A stretch of DNA of 64,000 nucleotides from Microbacterium psychrotolerans (GCF_031085295.1 NZ_JAVFWO010000003.1:124001-188000); one strand, 5' to 3'. Shown: positions 54,151 through 63,575, counted from the stretch's first letter. Numbers and translations are program-made. Notes: generated by a model from the letters alone, not told the origin.

Positions 54151-54569
54151 TGCTTATTCCCCGCAAGGTCAAGTACCGCAAGCAGCACCACCCGGGTCGC
54201 TCCGGCCAGGCCACCGGCGGCACGAAGGTCTCCTTCGGCGAGTTCGGCATCCAGGCCCTCACGCCCGCGTATGTGACGAACCGTCAGATCGAGTCCGCTC
54301 GTATCGCGATGACCCGTCACATCAAGCGTGGCGGCAAGGTGTGGATCAACATCTACCCCGACCGTCCGCTCACCAAGAAGCCGGCCGAGACCCGCATGGG
54401 TTCCGGTAAGGGTTCGCCCGAGTGGTGGGTCGCAAACGTCAAGCCGGGTCGCGTCCTCTTCGAGGTCGCCGGCGTCAACGAGGAACTCGCTCGTGAGGCC
54501 CTGACCCGCGCTATCCACAAGCTGCCTCTCAAGGCACGCATCATCAAGCGCGAGGAGGGCGACGCGTAA
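54150..54569 (+). CDS. rplP: 50S ribosomal protein L16
   Basis: 139 aa. Lies near the A site and helps position t[19 protein letters not shown] at the start, [15 protein letters not shown], and [18 protein letters not shown]. Overlaps both neighbours by one base. Confidence 0.98.
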   Translation: MLIPRKVKYRKQHHPGRSGQATGGTKVSFGEFGIQALTPAYVTNRQIESARIAMTRHIKRGGKVWINIYPDRPLTKKPAETRMGSGKGSPEWWVANVKPGRVLFEVAGVNEELAREALTRAIHKLPLKARIIKREEGDA

Positions 54570-54883
54570 TGGCGATCGGCACCAAGACGCTCGCTCCGAG
54601 CGAGCTCGACACGTTCGAAGACCAGCGCCTCGTCGAGGAGCTGCGCAAGGCCAAGGAAGAGCTGTTCAACCTGCGCTTCCAGTCGGCCACCGGCCAGCTC
54701 GAGAGCCACGGCCGCATCCGTGCGGTCAAGCGCGACATCGCGCGGCTCTACACCGTGATCCGTGAGCGCGAGCTCGGCATCCGTGCCACGCCCGCTCCGC
54801 TGGAGACGGCGACGAAGGCGAAGAAGACGAAGGCCAAGAAGGCGGATGCCGCTGACGAGGCCGCGAAGGAAGAGGCCGAGTAA
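54569..54883 (+). CDS. rpmC: 50S ribosomal protein L29 with C-terminal extension
   Basis: 104 aa, about 30 longer than the usual 60-75. The core runs to about residue 75 ([18 protein letters not shown], then [16 protein letters not shown]). The extra tail is Lys/Ala-rich then acidic ([20 protein letters not shown]). L29 sits beside L23 at the tunnel exit, so the tail may extend from that surface. TAATG overlap with rpsQ. Confidence 0.97.
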   Translation: MAIGTKTLAPSELDTFEDQRLVEELRKAKEELFNLRFQSATGQLESHGRIRAVKRDIARLYTVIRERELGIRATPAPLETATKAKKTKAKKADAADEAAKEEAE

Positions 54884-55215
54884 TGGCTGACACGAAGAAG
54901 GCCGCCGACGCGGTCGAGACCAAGGGTCACGAGTCGTCCGAGCACGATGTGCGCGACGTCGACGCCCGCGGCTACCGCAAGGCCCGCCGCGGCTACGTCG
55001 TCAGCGACAAGATGGACAAGACCATCGTCGTCGAGGTCGAGGACCGCGTGAAGCACCCGCTCTACGGCAAGGTCATCCGCCGCACCTCCAAGGTGAAGGC
55101 GCACGACGAGGGCAACACGGCCGGCATCGGCGACCTCGTGCTCATCAACGAGACCCGCCCGCTGAGCGCCACGAAGCGCTGGCGTCTGGTCGAGATCCTG
55201 GAGAAGGCCAAGTGA
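54883..55215 (+). CDS. rpsQ: 30S ribosomal protein S17 with N-terminal extension
   Basis: 110 aa. The core (about residue 33 on: [17 protein letters not shown] ... [13 protein letters not shown]) is the S17 OB fold; the first 32 residues are a charged extension not present in E. coli S17. A primary 16S binder. The GTG of rplN overlaps its stop (GTGA). Confidence 0.97.
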   Translation: MADTKKAADAVETKGHESSEHDVRDVDARGYRKARRGYVVSDKMDKTIVVEVEDRVKHPLYGKVIRRTSKVKAHDEGNTAGIGDLVLINETRPLSATKRWRLVEILEKAK

Positions 55216-55580
55216 TTCAGAACGAGTCCCGCCTCAAGGTCGCCGACAACACAGGCGCCAAGGAGCTGCTCACCATCCGCGTTCTCGGTGGCTCGAACCG
55301 CCGTTACGCGGGTGTCGGTGACATCATCGTGGCGACTGTCAAGGACGCGATCCCCGGCGGCAACGTCAAGAAGGGCGACGTGGTCAAGGCCGTCGTCGTC
55401 CGCACCGTCAAGCAGACCCGTCGTGCAGACGGTTCGTACATCAAGTTCGACGAGAACGCCGCCGTGATCCTGAAGAGCGACGGGGAGCCCCGCGGCACCC
55501 GCATCTTCGGCCCGGTCGGCCGTGAGCTTCGCGACAAGAAGTTCATGAAGATCGTCTCGCTCGCACCGGAGGTGATCTGA
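55212..55580 (+). CDS. rplN: 50S ribosomal protein L14
   Basis: 122 aa from GTG 55212. [19 protein letters not shown] at the start and the conserved [13 protein letters not shown] and [14 protein letters not shown] blocks. Binds at the subunit interface. Traditionally the first gene of the spc operon; here it is coupled to rpsQ, so S10 and spc are read as one unit. Confidence 0.98.
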   Translation: MIQNESRLKVADNTGAKELLTIRVLGGSNRRYAGVGDIIVATVKDAIPGGNVKKGDVVKAVVVRTVKQTRRADGSYIKFDENAAVILKSDGEPRGTRIFGPVGRELRDKKFMKIVSLAPEVI

Positions 55581-55584
55581 CCCC

Positions 55585-55944
55585 ATGGCCAAGATCAAGA
55601 AGGGTGACCTGGTTCAGGTCCTCACTGGCAAGAAGCAGGACAAGGGCGGCGACCGCGGCAAGCAGGGCAAGGTCCTCGAGGTCCTCGCCGAGCAGAACCG
55701 CGTCATCGTCGAGGGCGTGAACTTCGTCACCAAGCACAACCGCGTCGGCCAGTCGCAGCGCGGCACCAAGACGGGCGGCATCGAGACGATGGAAGCCCCG
55801 ATCCACATCTCCAACGTCGCGCTCGTCGACCCCTCGAGCAAGAAGCCGACCCGTGTCGGCCACCGTGTCGAGGAGCAGACGAAGGACGGCGTGAAGCGCA
55901 CCGTCCGCGTGCGCTACGCGAAGAAGTCAGGCAAGGACCTCTGA
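55585..55944 (+). CDS. rplX: 50S ribosomal protein L24
   Basis: 119 aa. An early assembly protein near the tunnel exit. [20 protein letters not shown] and the KOW-like [19 protein letters not shown] stretch are visible. Ends with [16 protein letters not shown]. Confidence 0.97.
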   Translation: MAKIKKGDLVQVLTGKKQDKGGDRGKQGKVLEVLAEQNRVIVEGVNFVTKHNRVGQSQRGTKTGGIETMEAPIHISNVALVDPSSKKPTRVGHRVEEQTKDGVKRTVRVRYAKKSGKDL

Positions 55945-55946
55945 AC

Positions 55947-56537
55947 ATGAGCACCACCACTGCCGTGGAGGCTGGCAAGATCCAGCCCCGCCTGAAGCAG
56001 AAGTACAACGGCGAGATCAAGAAGGCTCTGCAGGACGAGTTCGGCTACGCCAACGTCATGCAGACGCCCGGCCTGGTCAAGGTCGTCGTGAACACCGGTG
56101 TCGGCGAGGCGGCTCGCGACAGCAAGGTGATCGATGGCGCGGTCGACGACCTCACCAAGATCACCGGTCAGAAGCCGGTCGTGACCAAGGCCCGCAAGTC
56201 CATCGCACAGTTCAAGCTGCGCGAGGGTCAGGCCATCGGCGCGCACGTCACCCTCCGCGGTGACCGCGCGTGGGAGTTCATCGACCGCCTCGTCAACCTG
56301 GCGCTGCCGCGCATCCGCGACTTCCGTGGCCTGTCGGCCGCGCAGTTCGACGGTCACGGCAACTACACCTTCGGTCTCCAGGAGCAGTCCGTGTTCCACG
56401 AGATCAACCAGGACAAGATCGACCGCGTCCGCGGCTTCGACATCACCATCGTGACGTCGGCGAAGACGGATGCCGAGGGCCGCGCGCTTCTGCGCCACCT
56501 GGGCTTCCCGTTCAAGTCGGACGACGCGCAGGCGTGA
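55947..56537 (+). CDS. rplE: 50S ribosomal protein L5
   Basis: 196 aa. Holds 5S rRNA in the central protuberance. [38 protein letters not shown] and the [10 protein letters not shown] block are typical. Starts 3 bp after rplX. The usual next gene, rpsN, is missing: 131 bp follow before rpsH, with a strong hairpin. Confidence 0.98.
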   Translation: MSTTTAVEAGKIQPRLKQKYNGEIKKALQDEFGYANVMQTPGLVKVVVNTGVGEAARDSKVIDGAVDDLTKITGQKPVVTKARKSIAQFKLREGQAIGAHVTLRGDRAWEFIDRLVNLALPRIRDFRGLSAAQFDGHGNYTFGLQEQSVFHEINQDKIDRVRGFDITIVTSAKTDAEGRALLRHLGFPFKSDDAQA

Positions 56538-56544
56538 GCTCGAC

Positions 56545-56584
56545 GGATGCCGCGGCCGGCGCGCAGGCGGCGGCCGCGGCATCC
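56545..56584 (+). other. perfect hairpin in the rplE-rpsH gap (where rpsN usually is)
   Basis: 13-bp arms GGATGCCGCGGCC (56545-56557) and GGCCGCGGCATCC (56572-56584), 14-nt loop. No T-tract. The rest of the gap (56585-56668) has no gene; the only nearby site is the rpsH ribosome site AAGGA. Confidence 0.8.
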
Positions 56585-56668
56585 GATCACACAACTGAAT
56601 ACGGCAATCATGGAAGGTCGTCTGGCGTGTAACGCCAGCCGAAACCTCGTGAACAAAGGAATCAACAA

Positions 56669-57067
56669 ATGACAATGACAGACCCGGTCGCAGACATGCT
56701 GACCCGTCTGCGCAACGCGAACTCGGCGCACCACGACTCTGTGTCGCTGCCGAGCTCCAAGCTCAAGACCCACATCGCCGAGATCCTCAAGCAGGAGGGC
56801 TACATCTCCGCGTGGGAGATCAGCGACGCCCGCGTCGGCCAGACCCTCACGCTGACGCTCAAGTACGGCCCGAACCGCGAGCGGTCGATCGCCGGCATCA
56901 AGCGCGTCTCGAAGCCCGGTCTCCGCGTGTACGCGAAGTCCACCGAGATCCCCCGCGTCCTCGGCGGCCTCGGCGTCGCGATCCTGTCCACCTCCTCCGG
57001 TCTTCTCACCGACCGTCAGGCAGAGCAGAAGGGCGTGGGTGGGGAAGTCCTCGCCTACGTGTGGTGA
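56669..57067 (+). CDS. rpsH: 30S ribosomal protein S8
   Basis: 132 aa from ATG 56669; a second ATG two codons later is possible. [17 protein letters not shown] at the start and [20 protein letters not shown] at the end. Binds 16S rRNA early and in E. coli represses spc translation. The 131-bp gap before it is the largest in this ribosomal cluster up to rplO. Confidence 0.98.
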   Translation: MTMTDPVADMLTRLRNANSAHHDSVSLPSSKLKTHIAEILKQEGYISAWEISDARVGQTLTLTLKYGPNRERSIAGIKRVSKPGLRVYAKSTEIPRVLGGLGVAILSTSSGLLTDRQAEQKGVGGEVLAYVW

Positions 57068-57073
57068 TCTGAC

Positions 57074-57610
57074 ATGTCGCGAATCGGTCGTCTTCCGATC
57101 GACATCCCCGCCGGCGTGACCATTTCGGTCGAGGGCCAGGATGTCGCCGTCAAGGGCCCCAAGGGCGAGCTCGCGCTCACCGTGGCCCGTCCCATCGAAG
57201 TCAAGGTCGAAGAGGGCCAGGTCATCGTGACCCGTCCCGACGACGAGCGCGCCTCGCGTTCGCTGCACGGCCTGACCCGCACGCTCATCAACAACAACAT
57301 CATCGGTGTCACCCAGGGCTACACCAAGGGTCTTGAGGTCGTCGGCACGGGCTACCGTGTCGCGCAGAAGGGCACGGCGGTCGAGTTCGCTCTCGGCTTC
57401 TCGCACCCCGTTCTCGTCGAGCCCCCCGCTGGCATCACCCTGACCGTCGAGGGCAACAACAAGCTCACGGTCAGCGGCATCGACAAGCAGGCCGTCGGCG
57501 AGGCCGCGGCCAACATCCGCAAGATCCGCAAGCCCGAGCCGTACAAGGGCAAGGGTGTGCGTTACGCCGGCGAGGTCGTTCGGCGCAAGGCCGGAAAGGC
57601 TGGTAAGTAA
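57074..57610 (+). CDS. rplF: 50S ribosomal protein L6
   Basis: 178 aa. Two-lobed protein near the factor-binding site. [16 protein letters not shown] start, [24 protein letters not shown] middle and the [15 protein letters not shown] end block. Spacing to rplR is 2 bp. Confidence 0.98.
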   Translation: MSRIGRLPIDIPAGVTISVEGQDVAVKGPKGELALTVARPIEVKVEEGQVIVTRPDDERASRSLHGLTRTLINNNIIGVTQGYTKGLEVVGTGYRVAQKGTAVEFALGFSHPVLVEPPAGITLTVEGNNKLTVSGIDKQAVGEAAANIRKIRKPEPYKGKGVRYAGEVVRRKAGKAGK

Positions 57611-57612
57611 CC

Positions 57613-57972
57613 ATGGCTGTGAAGTCGAAGTCCGACGCGCGCGCGCGTCGTCACGCCCGCCTTCGCAAGAAGGTCGTCGGCACCCCCGAGCGTCCGCGCC
57701 TGGTCGTCACGCGCTCGGCACGCCACGTCTTCGTGCAGATCGTCGACGACAGCAAGGGCCACACCCTGGCCTCGGCGTCGACGCTCGAGACCGACCTGCG
57801 CACGTCCGACGCTGACAAGACCGCCAAGGCACGCAAGGTCGGCGAGCTCCTCGCGGAGCGCGCCAAGGCCGCCGGTGTCTCGGATGTCGTGTTCGACCGT
57901 GGCGGCAACCGCTATGCGGGCCGTGTCGCGGCGATCGCCGACGGCGCCCGCGAGGGAGGTCTGAACCTGTGA
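57613..57972 (+). CDS. rplR: 50S ribosomal protein L18
   Basis: 119 aa. 5S rRNA-binding protein. [19 protein letters not shown] and [19 protein letters not shown] are conserved. Its stop overlaps the GTG of rpsE. Confidence 0.97.
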   Translation: MAVKSKSDARARRHARLRKKVVGTPERPRLVVTRSARHVFVQIVDDSKGHTLASASTLETDLRTSDADKTAKARKVGELLAERAKAAGVSDVVFDRGGNRYAGRVAAIADGAREGGLNL

Positions 57973-58661
57973 GTGACAACAAGGAGAACATCGTGACCGA
58001 GCAGGCAGCTGCCGAGGCTCCGGCCGAGGCCGCCGCGACGGCGCCCGCCGAGCGCGAGCGCGAGCCGCGCCGCGGTGGACGCGAGCGCAACCAGACCCGC
58101 GGTGACCGCGGTGGCCGCGACCGCAACGAGAGCCAGTTCCTCGAGCGCGTCGTCACCATCAACCGCGTCTCGAAGGTCGTCAAGGGTGGTCGTCGCTTCA
58201 GCTTCACCGCGCTCGTCGTCGTCGGCGACGGCAATGGTGTGGTCGGCGTCGGCTACGGCAAGGCCCGCGAGGTGCCCCTGGCGATCTCGAAGGGCGTCGA
58301 AGAGGCCAAGCGGAACTTCTTCCGCGTGCCGCGCGTCGGCTCGACCATCCCGCACCCGGTGCAGGGTGAGGCCGCTGCCGGTGTGGTGCTCCTGCGTCCG
58401 GCCGCCGCCGGTACCGGTGTCATCGCCGGTGGTCCGGTGCGTGCCGTGCTCGAGTGCGCCGGCATCCACGACGTGCTGTCGAAGTCGCTCGGCTCGTCGA
58501 ACACGATCAACATCGTCCACGCGACGGTGGAGGCCCTGAAGCAGCTCGAGGAGCCCCGTGCGGTCGCCGCGCGTCGCGGTCTCGACTTCGATCAGGTCGC
58601 CCCCGCCCGTCTCGTCCGTGCCGAGGCTGAGGCCGCGGCCGCTGCGAAGGCAGGTGTCTGA
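57969..58661 (+). CDS. rpsE: 30S ribosomal protein S5 with N-terminal extension
   Basis: 230 aa from GTG 57969 (GGGAGGT upstream). An in-frame GTG at 57993 also has AAGGAG seven bases before it, so two starts differing by eight residues are both plausible. The core begins near residue 55 ([20 protein letters not shown]) and has the dsRBD-like part and the [13 protein letters not shown] helix. The first 55 residues are a low-complexity Ala/Glu then Arg/Gly/Asn extension. TGATGG overlap with rpmD. Confidence 0.97.
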   Translation: MSDNKENIVTEQAAAEAPAEAAATAPAEREREPRRGGRERNQTRGDRGGRDRNESQFLERVVTINRVSKVVKGGRRFSFTALVVVGDGNGVVGVGYGKAREVPLAISKGVEEAKRNFFRVPRVGSTIPHPVQGEAAAGVVLLRPAAAGTGVIAGGPVRAVLECAGIHDVLSKSLGSSNTINIVHATVEALKQLEEPRAVAARRGLDFDQVAPARLVRAEAEAAAAAKAGV

Positions 58662-58846
58662 TGGCTGCGCGTCTGAAGGTCACGCAGGTCAAGTCCAAGG
58701 TGAGCGAGAAGCAGAACCAGCGCGACACGCTGCGTTCGCTCGGTCTGAAGCGGATCGGCGACTCGGTCGTCCGTCCCGACGACGCGCAGACGCGCGGTTA
58801 CGTGCGGACCGTCGCCCACCTCGTGAAGGTTGAGGAGATCGACTGA
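58661..58846 (+). CDS. rpmD: 50S ribosomal protein L30
   Basis: 61 aa, the bacterial type. [20 protein letters not shown] start and [15 protein letters not shown] core. One-base overlaps on both sides. Confidence 0.97.
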   Translation: MAARLKVTQVKSKVSEKQNQRDTLRSLGLKRIGDSVVRPDDAQTRGYVRTVAHLVKVEEID

Positions 58847-59448
58847 TGGCTGAAAAGGCCGAGAAGAACGAAGCCGTCGCGGCTGAGGCGCCCAAGAAGG
58901 CTCCCGCCAAGAAGGCCCCCGCCAAGAAGGATGCCGCCAAGAAGGATGCAGCCCCCAAGGCTGCCGCCTCGAAGAAGGCTGCTCCCAAGAAGGACGCCCC
59001 GGCTGCGCGCCCGGGCGTGCTGAAGGTGCACCACCTTCGTCCGGTCCCCGGCTCCAACACTGCGAAGACCCGTGTCGGTCGCGGTGAGGGCTCGAAGGGC
59101 AAGACCGCGGGTCGCGGTACCAAGGGTACGAAGGCCCGCTACCAGGTCAAGGTCGGCTTCGAGGGTGGGCAGATGCCGCTGCACATGCGCACCCCGAAGC
59201 TCCGCGGCTTCAAGAACCCGTTCCGCGTGGAGTACCAGGTCGTGAACCTGGACAAGCTCGCGGAGCTGTACCCGGCCGGTGGCGACGTCACCGTCGGCGA
59301 CCTGGTCGCCAAGGGTGCAGTGCGCAAGAACGAGAAGGTCAAGGTGCTCGGCACCGGCGACATCTCGGTGAAGCTCACCGTGTCGGTCGACAAGGTCTCG
59401 GGTTCCGCCGAGCAGAAGATCGTCGCCGCGGGCGGCACCGTCAAGTAA
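58846..59448 (+). CDS. rplO: 50S ribosomal protein L15 with Lys/Ala-rich N-terminal extension
   Basis: 200 aa; typical L15 is about 145-150. The core starts near residue 53 ([19 protein letters not shown], then [14 protein letters not shown]). The first 50 residues are repeats of PKKAPAKK and [10 protein letters not shown], similar in composition to histone-H1-like tails. It is the last ribosomal gene before secY; two hairpins follow. Confidence 0.97.
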   Translation: MAEKAEKNEAVAAEAPKKAPAKKAPAKKDAAKKDAAPKAAASKKAAPKKDAPAARPGVLKVHHLRPVPGSNTAKTRVGRGEGSKGKTAGRGTKGTKARYQVKVGFEGGQMPLHMRTPKLRGFKNPFRVEYQVVNLDKLAELYPAGGDVTVGDLVAKGAVRKNEKVKVLGTGDISVKLTVSVDKVSGSAEQKIVAAGGTVK

Positions 59449-59456
59449 TACGCGCA

Positions 59457-59490
59457 CAGTGGGGGTCGGAGCTTGCTCCGGCCCCCACTG
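59457..59490 (+). terminator. hairpin between rplO and secY
   Basis: 15-bp arms CAGTGGGGGTCGGAG (59457-59471) and CTCCGGCCCCCACTG (59476-59490) with one G-U pair and a CTTG loop. No T-tract. Probably a partial terminator. Confidence 0.7.
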
Positions 59491-59502
59491 GGTTACCCTG
59501 GA

Positions 59503-59526
59503 CGTCGGCACGTCTGCGTGCCGACG
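59503..59526 (+). other. second hairpin just upstream of secY
   Basis: Perfect 10-bp arms CGTCGGCACG (59503-59512) and CGTGCCGACG (59517-59526), TCTG loop, 8 bases before the secY ribosome site (TGGAGGA). It may tune secY translation or mark a processing point. Confidence 0.6.
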
Positions 59527-59546
59527 CCCCCTCTGGAGGAATCCTC

Positions 59547-60869
59547 TTGTTCAGCGCCATCGCGCGGATCTTCCGCACACCCGACCTGCGGCGGAAGATC
59601 GCATTCACCCTGGCGATCATCGCCCTGTACCGCTTCGGTGCGCACATCCCGGCGCCGTTCGTCGACTTCCCGAACGTGCAGACCTGTCTGCGGGCGTCCG
59701 CGGGCACCGAGGGACTGCTGTCGCTGGTCAACCTCTTCTCGGGCGGCGCACTGCTGCAGCTGTCCATCTTCGCGCTGGGCGTCATGCCGTACATCACGGC
59801 CACGATCATCGTGCAGCTGCTGCGCGTGGTCATCCCGCACTTCGAGACCCTTTACAAGGAGGGTCAGTCGGGCCAGGCGCGCCTGACGCAGTACACCCGT
59901 TACCTCACGATCGCGCTGGCGCTCCTGCAGTCGACGACGCTCGTCACCGTGGCCCGCAGCGGCCAGCTCTTCGGGACCACCGGTGTTCCCGAGTGCGAGC
60001 AGCTCCTCACCAATGACGTGTGGTGGGCCCAGCTCCTGATGATCATCACGATGACCGCCGGCACCGGCCTCATCATGTGGTTCGCCGAGCTCGTCACCGA
60101 GCGCGGCATCGGCAACGGCATGTCGCTGCTGATCTTCACCTCGATCGCCGCGGCGTTCCCCGCCTCGATGTGGGCGATCTGGCAGTCCAAGGGCTTCGAG
60201 GTCTTCCTGCTCGTCCTCGCGGTCGGCATCGTCGTGGTCGCGCTCGTGGTCTACGTCGAGCAGTCCCAGCGCCGCATCCCGGTTCAGTACGCGAAGCGCA
60301 TGGTGGGTCGCCGCACGTACGGCGGAACGAACACGTACATCCCGATCAAGGTGAACATGGCCGGCGTCGTGCCCGTCATCTTCGCGTCGTCGCTGCTGTA
60401 CATCCCCGCCCTCATCGCGCAGTTCAACCAGCCGCAGGCGGGCGAAGAGGTGCCGGCCTGGGTCGCCTGGATCCAGCTGTACCTCGTGCGCGGCGACCAC
60501 CCGCTGTACATGGCGCTCTACTTCCTGCTCATCGTCGGGTTCACCTACTTCTACGTCGCGATCACGTTCAACCCGGTCGAGGTCGCCGACAACATGAAGA
60601 AGTACGGCGGCTTCATCCCCGGCATCCGTGCGGGCCGTCCGACGGCCGAGTACCTCGACTACGTGCTGACGCGCATCACGCTCCCGGGCTCGATCTACCT
60701 GGGTCTGATCGCACTGCTGCCGCTGATCGCCCTCGCCACGGTCGGCGCCAACCAGAACTTCCCGTTCGGCGGCGCCTCGATCCTCATCATCGTCGGCGTC
60801 GGCCTCGAGACGGTGAAGCAGATCGACGCACAGCTCCAGCAGCGTCACTACGAAGGGCTTCTCCGATGA
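59547..60869 (+). CDS. secY: protein translocase subunit SecY
   Basis: 440 aa from TTG 59547, with TGGAGGA at 59534-59540. Ten membrane segments expected; the channel plug region and the RGIGNGMSLLIFT and RRIPVQYAKRM cytoplasmic loops are conserved. Forms the SecYEG pore in the membrane. Its stop overlaps the start of adk (ATGA). Confidence 0.98.
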   Translation: MFSAIARIFRTPDLRRKIAFTLAIIALYRFGAHIPAPFVDFPNVQTCLRASAGTEGLLSLVNLFSGGALLQLSIFALGVMPYITATIIVQLLRVVIPHFETLYKEGQSGQARLTQYTRYLTIALALLQSTTLVTVARSGQLFGTTGVPECEQLLTNDVWWAQLLMIITMTAGTGLIMWFAELVTERGIGNGMSLLIFTSIAAAFPASMWAIWQSKGFEVFLLVLAVGIVVVALVVYVEQSQRRIPVQYAKRMVGRRTYGGTNTYIPIKVNMAGVVPVIFASSLLYIPALIAQFNQPQAGEEVPAWVAWIQLYLVRGDHPLYMALYFLLIVGFTYFYVAITFNPVEVADNMKKYGGFIPGIRAGRPTAEYLDYVLTRITLPGSIYLGLIALLPLIALATVGANQNFPFGGASILIIVGVGLETVKQIDAQLQQRHYEGLLR

Positions 60870-61459
60870 CCCGTCTCCTCATCGTCGGACCGCAGGGCTC
60901 CGGCAAGGGCACCCAGGGCACCCGCATCGCGGAGGCGTTCGGGATCCTGACCGTCTCGACCGGCGACGTCTTCCGCGGCGCCGTGTCGGCGGGCACCGAG
61001 CTCGGCCAGCAGGTGAAGGCCATCATCGAGGCCGGGGACCTCGTCCCCGACGAGCTGACGAGCGCGGTCGTGCGCGACCGCCTCTCGCAGCAGGATGCCG
61101 CTGACGGGTTCCTCCTCGACGGCTATCCCCGCAACGTCGCCCAGGTCATGCACCTCGACGAGTTCCTCGAGGGCCGCGATGAGCAGCTCGACGCCGTCAT
61201 CGAGCTGGACGTGCCGCGCGACGTGAGCATCTCCCGCATCTCGCTGCGCGCCGCCGAGCAGGGCCGCAGCGACGACACCGAAGAGGTCATCGCCAACCGT
61301 CTCGCGATCTACGAGCGCGAGACGGCGCCGATCCTCGACGTGTACCGCACGCGTGGCATCGTCGACCGCATCGACGGCGTCGGCTCGCTCGACGAGATCA
61401 CCGACCGCATCATCGCGGCGCTGGAAGCGCGCGGCCTCAACCGCGCCGCCGCCGCCTGA
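60866..61459 (+). CDS. adk: adenylate kinase
   Basis: 197 aa from ATG 60866. Converts ATP and AMP to two ADP in the cytoplasm. P-loop GPQGSGKGT at 8-16, STGDVFR (AMP site), and DGFLLDGYPRN. It has a short lid (AAEQGRSDDTEEV) rather than the zinc-binding type, as in other Actinobacteria. map follows after 4 bp. Confidence 0.97.
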   Translation: MTRLLIVGPQGSGKGTQGTRIAEAFGILTVSTGDVFRGAVSAGTELGQQVKAIIEAGDLVPDELTSAVVRDRLSQQDAADGFLLDGYPRNVAQVMHLDEFLEGRDEQLDAVIELDVPRDVSISRISLRAAEQGRSDDTEEVIANRLAIYERETAPILDVYRTRGIVDRIDGVGSLDEITDRIIAALEARGLNRAAAA

Positions 61460-61463
61460 TCCC

Positions 61464-62306
61464 GTGTCGCTGCGCCGTTCGATCTACAAGTCGCCCGCCC
61501 AGCTGCGGGCGATGGTCGAGCCCGGACTCATCACGGCCGCGGCGCTCGATGCCGCACGCAGCCTGATCGCCCCGGGCGTGACGACGGCGGAACTGGATGC
61601 CGCGGCATCCGCTCTCATCACCTCCCGCGGGGCGAAGTCGAACTTCCAGATGGTGCGCGGGTACCGCCACACCATCTGCGCCTCGGTCAACGAAGAGGTC
61701 GTGCACGGCATCCCGGGCGAGCGGGTTCTCGCCCCCGGCGACATCGTGTCGATCGACGCGGGAGCTGAGTACAAGGGCTGGAACGGCGATTCGGCGTTCA
61801 CCTTCGTACTGCCCGACGACTCCCGACCCGAGGTCGTGGCGGAGCGCCGGCAGCTCTCCGACGTGACCGAGGGATCGCTGTGGGCCGGCATCGCCGCGCT
61901 GGCGTCGGCGAAGCACATCGGCGAGATCGGCACGGCCGTGCAGCAGTACATCGAGGCGAACTCGCCGGAGTCCGGGACCTACGGCATCCTGCGCGAGTAC
62001 GTGGGGCACGGCATCGGCCGCAAGATGCACGAGTCGCCCTCGGTCTTCAACTACCGGGTCCCGGATCCGGGGCCGGAGGTGCGCCCGGGACTCGTGCTCG
62101 CGATCGAGCCGATGGTCGTGATCGGCGACCAGGCCACGTTCGTCGAGGACGACGGCTGGACGGTCTCGACGCTCGACGGCACGGCGGGCTCCCACTGGGA
62201 GCACAGCGTGGCCGTGCACGAAGACGGAATCTGGGTGCTCACGGCACCCGACGGCGGTGCCGCGGGTCTTGCGCCCTTCGGCGTGACCCCGCGCGAGATC
62301 GCCTAG
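61464..62306 (+). CDS. map: methionine aminopeptidase, type I
   Basis: 280 aa from GTG 61464 (MSLRRSIYKSPAQLRAM). Removes the initiator Met. Metal ligands: SIDAGAEYKGWNGDSAF (two Asp), VGHGIGRKMHESP (His) and the C-terminal AIEPMV and HWEHSVAVHEDG (Glu and Glu). No strong ribosome site is seen in the 4-bp gap, so it is probably coupled to adk. Confidence 0.97.
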   Translation: MSLRRSIYKSPAQLRAMVEPGLITAAALDAARSLIAPGVTTAELDAAASALITSRGAKSNFQMVRGYRHTICASVNEEVVHGIPGERVLAPGDIVSIDAGAEYKGWNGDSAFTFVLPDDSRPEVVAERRQLSDVTEGSLWAGIAALASAKHIGEIGTAVQQYIEANSPESGTYGILREYVGHGIGRKMHESPSVFNYRVPDPGPEVRPGLVLAIEPMVVIGDQATFVEDDGWTVSTLDGTAGSHWEHSVAVHEDGIWVLTAPDGGAAGLAPFGVTPREIA

Positions 62307-62316
62307 GAGGCGCGAG

Positions 62317-63015
62317 ATGGCACAGGCAGCACGCAAGACCAACTGGTTCGCGATCTGGGTGACGGCGGGCGTCGTGGTCGCCCTCGTGCTCGTCGTCGTC
62401 CTCGTGGTGACGCTGAACAACGCGGCGACGCCCAAGCCGCTGCCCACCGACGTCAACCCGCCGTCGGCATCGGGCATCGACAGCGAGACCGGAGCCATCC
62501 TCGTCGGCGACGGCGAGGACCGCCTCGACACCTACATCGACTTCATGTGCCCCGTCTGCAACCAGTTCGAGCAGGTGTACGGCGCGGAGATCGAGGGGAT
62601 GGTCGACGACGGCAGCATCACGCTCGGCATCCATCCGATCTCGATCCTCGACAGGCAGTCGAACGGCACCCAGTACTCCACGCGCGCGGCGAACGCCGCG
62701 TACTGCGTCGCGGCCGCAGACCCCGAAGCGTCGCTGCCGTTCCTGCAGGCGATGTTCGAGAACCAGCCCGCCGAAGGATCCTCGGGGCTGAAGAACAGCG
62801 AGATCCTCGACATCGCGGCCGGCGTCGGGGTGACAGGCATCGACTCGTGCGTCAACGACGGCACCTACGCCGGTTTCGTGACCGCGATGACCGAGCAGAC
62901 GCCGATCCAGCCCGGCTCGCAGGGCATCGGCACGCCGACCATCGTCGTCAACGGCGAGGTCATCGCGAACTCGTCGCTGCCCGAGCCGGGTCAGCTCGCG
63001 ACGCTCTTCGGCTGA
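62317..63015 (+). CDS. membrane-anchored DsbA-like thiol-disulfide protein
   Basis: 232 aa, ATG 62317 after AGGAGG. One N-terminal membrane anchor (WVTAGVVVALVLVVVLVVTL), then a thioredoxin fold of the DsbA type facing outside. CPVC at 78-81 is the active site, with the cis-Pro loop GTPTIVVNGE near 207-216. Two further cysteines at about 128 and 186. Likely forms or reshuffles disulfides in exported proteins. It is inserted between map and infA and is probably co-transcribed with map. Confidence 0.9.
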   Translation: MAQAARKTNWFAIWVTAGVVVALVLVVVLVVTLNNAATPKPLPTDVNPPSASGIDSETGAILVGDGEDRLDTYIDFMCPVCNQFEQVYGAEIEGMVDDGSITLGIHPISILDRQSNGTQYSTRAANAAYCVAAADPEASLPFLQAMFENQPAEGSSGLKNSEILDIAAGVGVTGIDSCVNDGTYAGFVTAMTEQTPIQPGSQGIGTPTIVVNGEVIANSSLPEPGQLATLFG

Positions 63016-63037
63016 CAGTGAGAGCGGCGGCGCCAAT

Positions 63038-63066
63038 TTGCCGCGGCATCCACTATCACGTATGCT
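63038..63066 (+). promoter_or_regulatory. promoter of infA
   Basis: TTGCCG at 63038-63043, 17-bp spacer, TATGCT at 63061-63066. The predicted start near 63073 is followed at once by a stem (GGTGC 63075-63079 with GCACC 63105-63109). Confidence 0.65.
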
Positions 63067-63159
63067 TGATCTTTGGTGCGTTGCGCCTTCATTGGCGTGT
63101 CGTAGCACCGAACCCCATCCACCGCAGACCGACCGGTCTGCACAAGTGTTAGCGAGCGT

Positions 63160-63381
63160 ATGGCGAAGAAAGACGGTGTCATCGAGATCGAGGGCGTCGT
63201 GTCCGAGGCGCTGCCCAACGCGATGTTCCGCGTTGAGCTGTCGAACGGACACAAGGTTCTTGCCACGATCTCAGGCAAGATGCGGCAGAACTACATCCGC
63301 ATCATCCCCGAGGACCGTGTCGTCGTGGAGCTGTCGCCCTACGACCTCACCCGCGGGCGCATCGTCTACCGCTACCGCTAG
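63160..63381 (+). CDS. infA: translation initiation factor IF-1
   Basis: 73 aa. Binds the 30S A site during initiation. [22 protein letters not shown] at the start and [12 protein letters not shown] in the S1-like core. It has its own promoter and a leader of about 85 nt. Confidence 0.98.
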   Translation: MAKKDGVIEIEGVVSEALPNAMFRVELSNGHKVLATISGKMRQNYIRIIPEDRVVVELSPYDLTRGRIVYRYR

Positions 63382-63458
63382 ACCGGTCGAGAAGTAACGC
63401 CCCAGGCGTGTCCGGAAGGTCACACCTGCCCGGCGAAGACAGCGAAACAGGAAAGAAC

Positions 63459-63575
63459 ATGAAGGTCAACCCCTCCGTCAAGCCCATCTGCGACCACTGC
63501 AAGGTCATCCGCCGCCACGGTCGCGTCATGGTGATCTGCAAGAGCAACCCGCGTCACAAGCAGCGCCAGGGCTGA
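63459..63575 (+). CDS. rpmJ: 50S ribosomal protein L36, zinc-binding type
   Basis: 38 aa. [15 protein letters not shown] then [16 protein letters not shown]: the ligands C11, C14, C27 and H33 of the zinc-binding form are present. GGAAAGA precedes the ATG. Lies between infA and rpsM as in other bacteria. Confidence 0.97.
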   Translation: MKVNPSVKPICDHCKVIRRHGRVMVICKSNPRHKQRQG

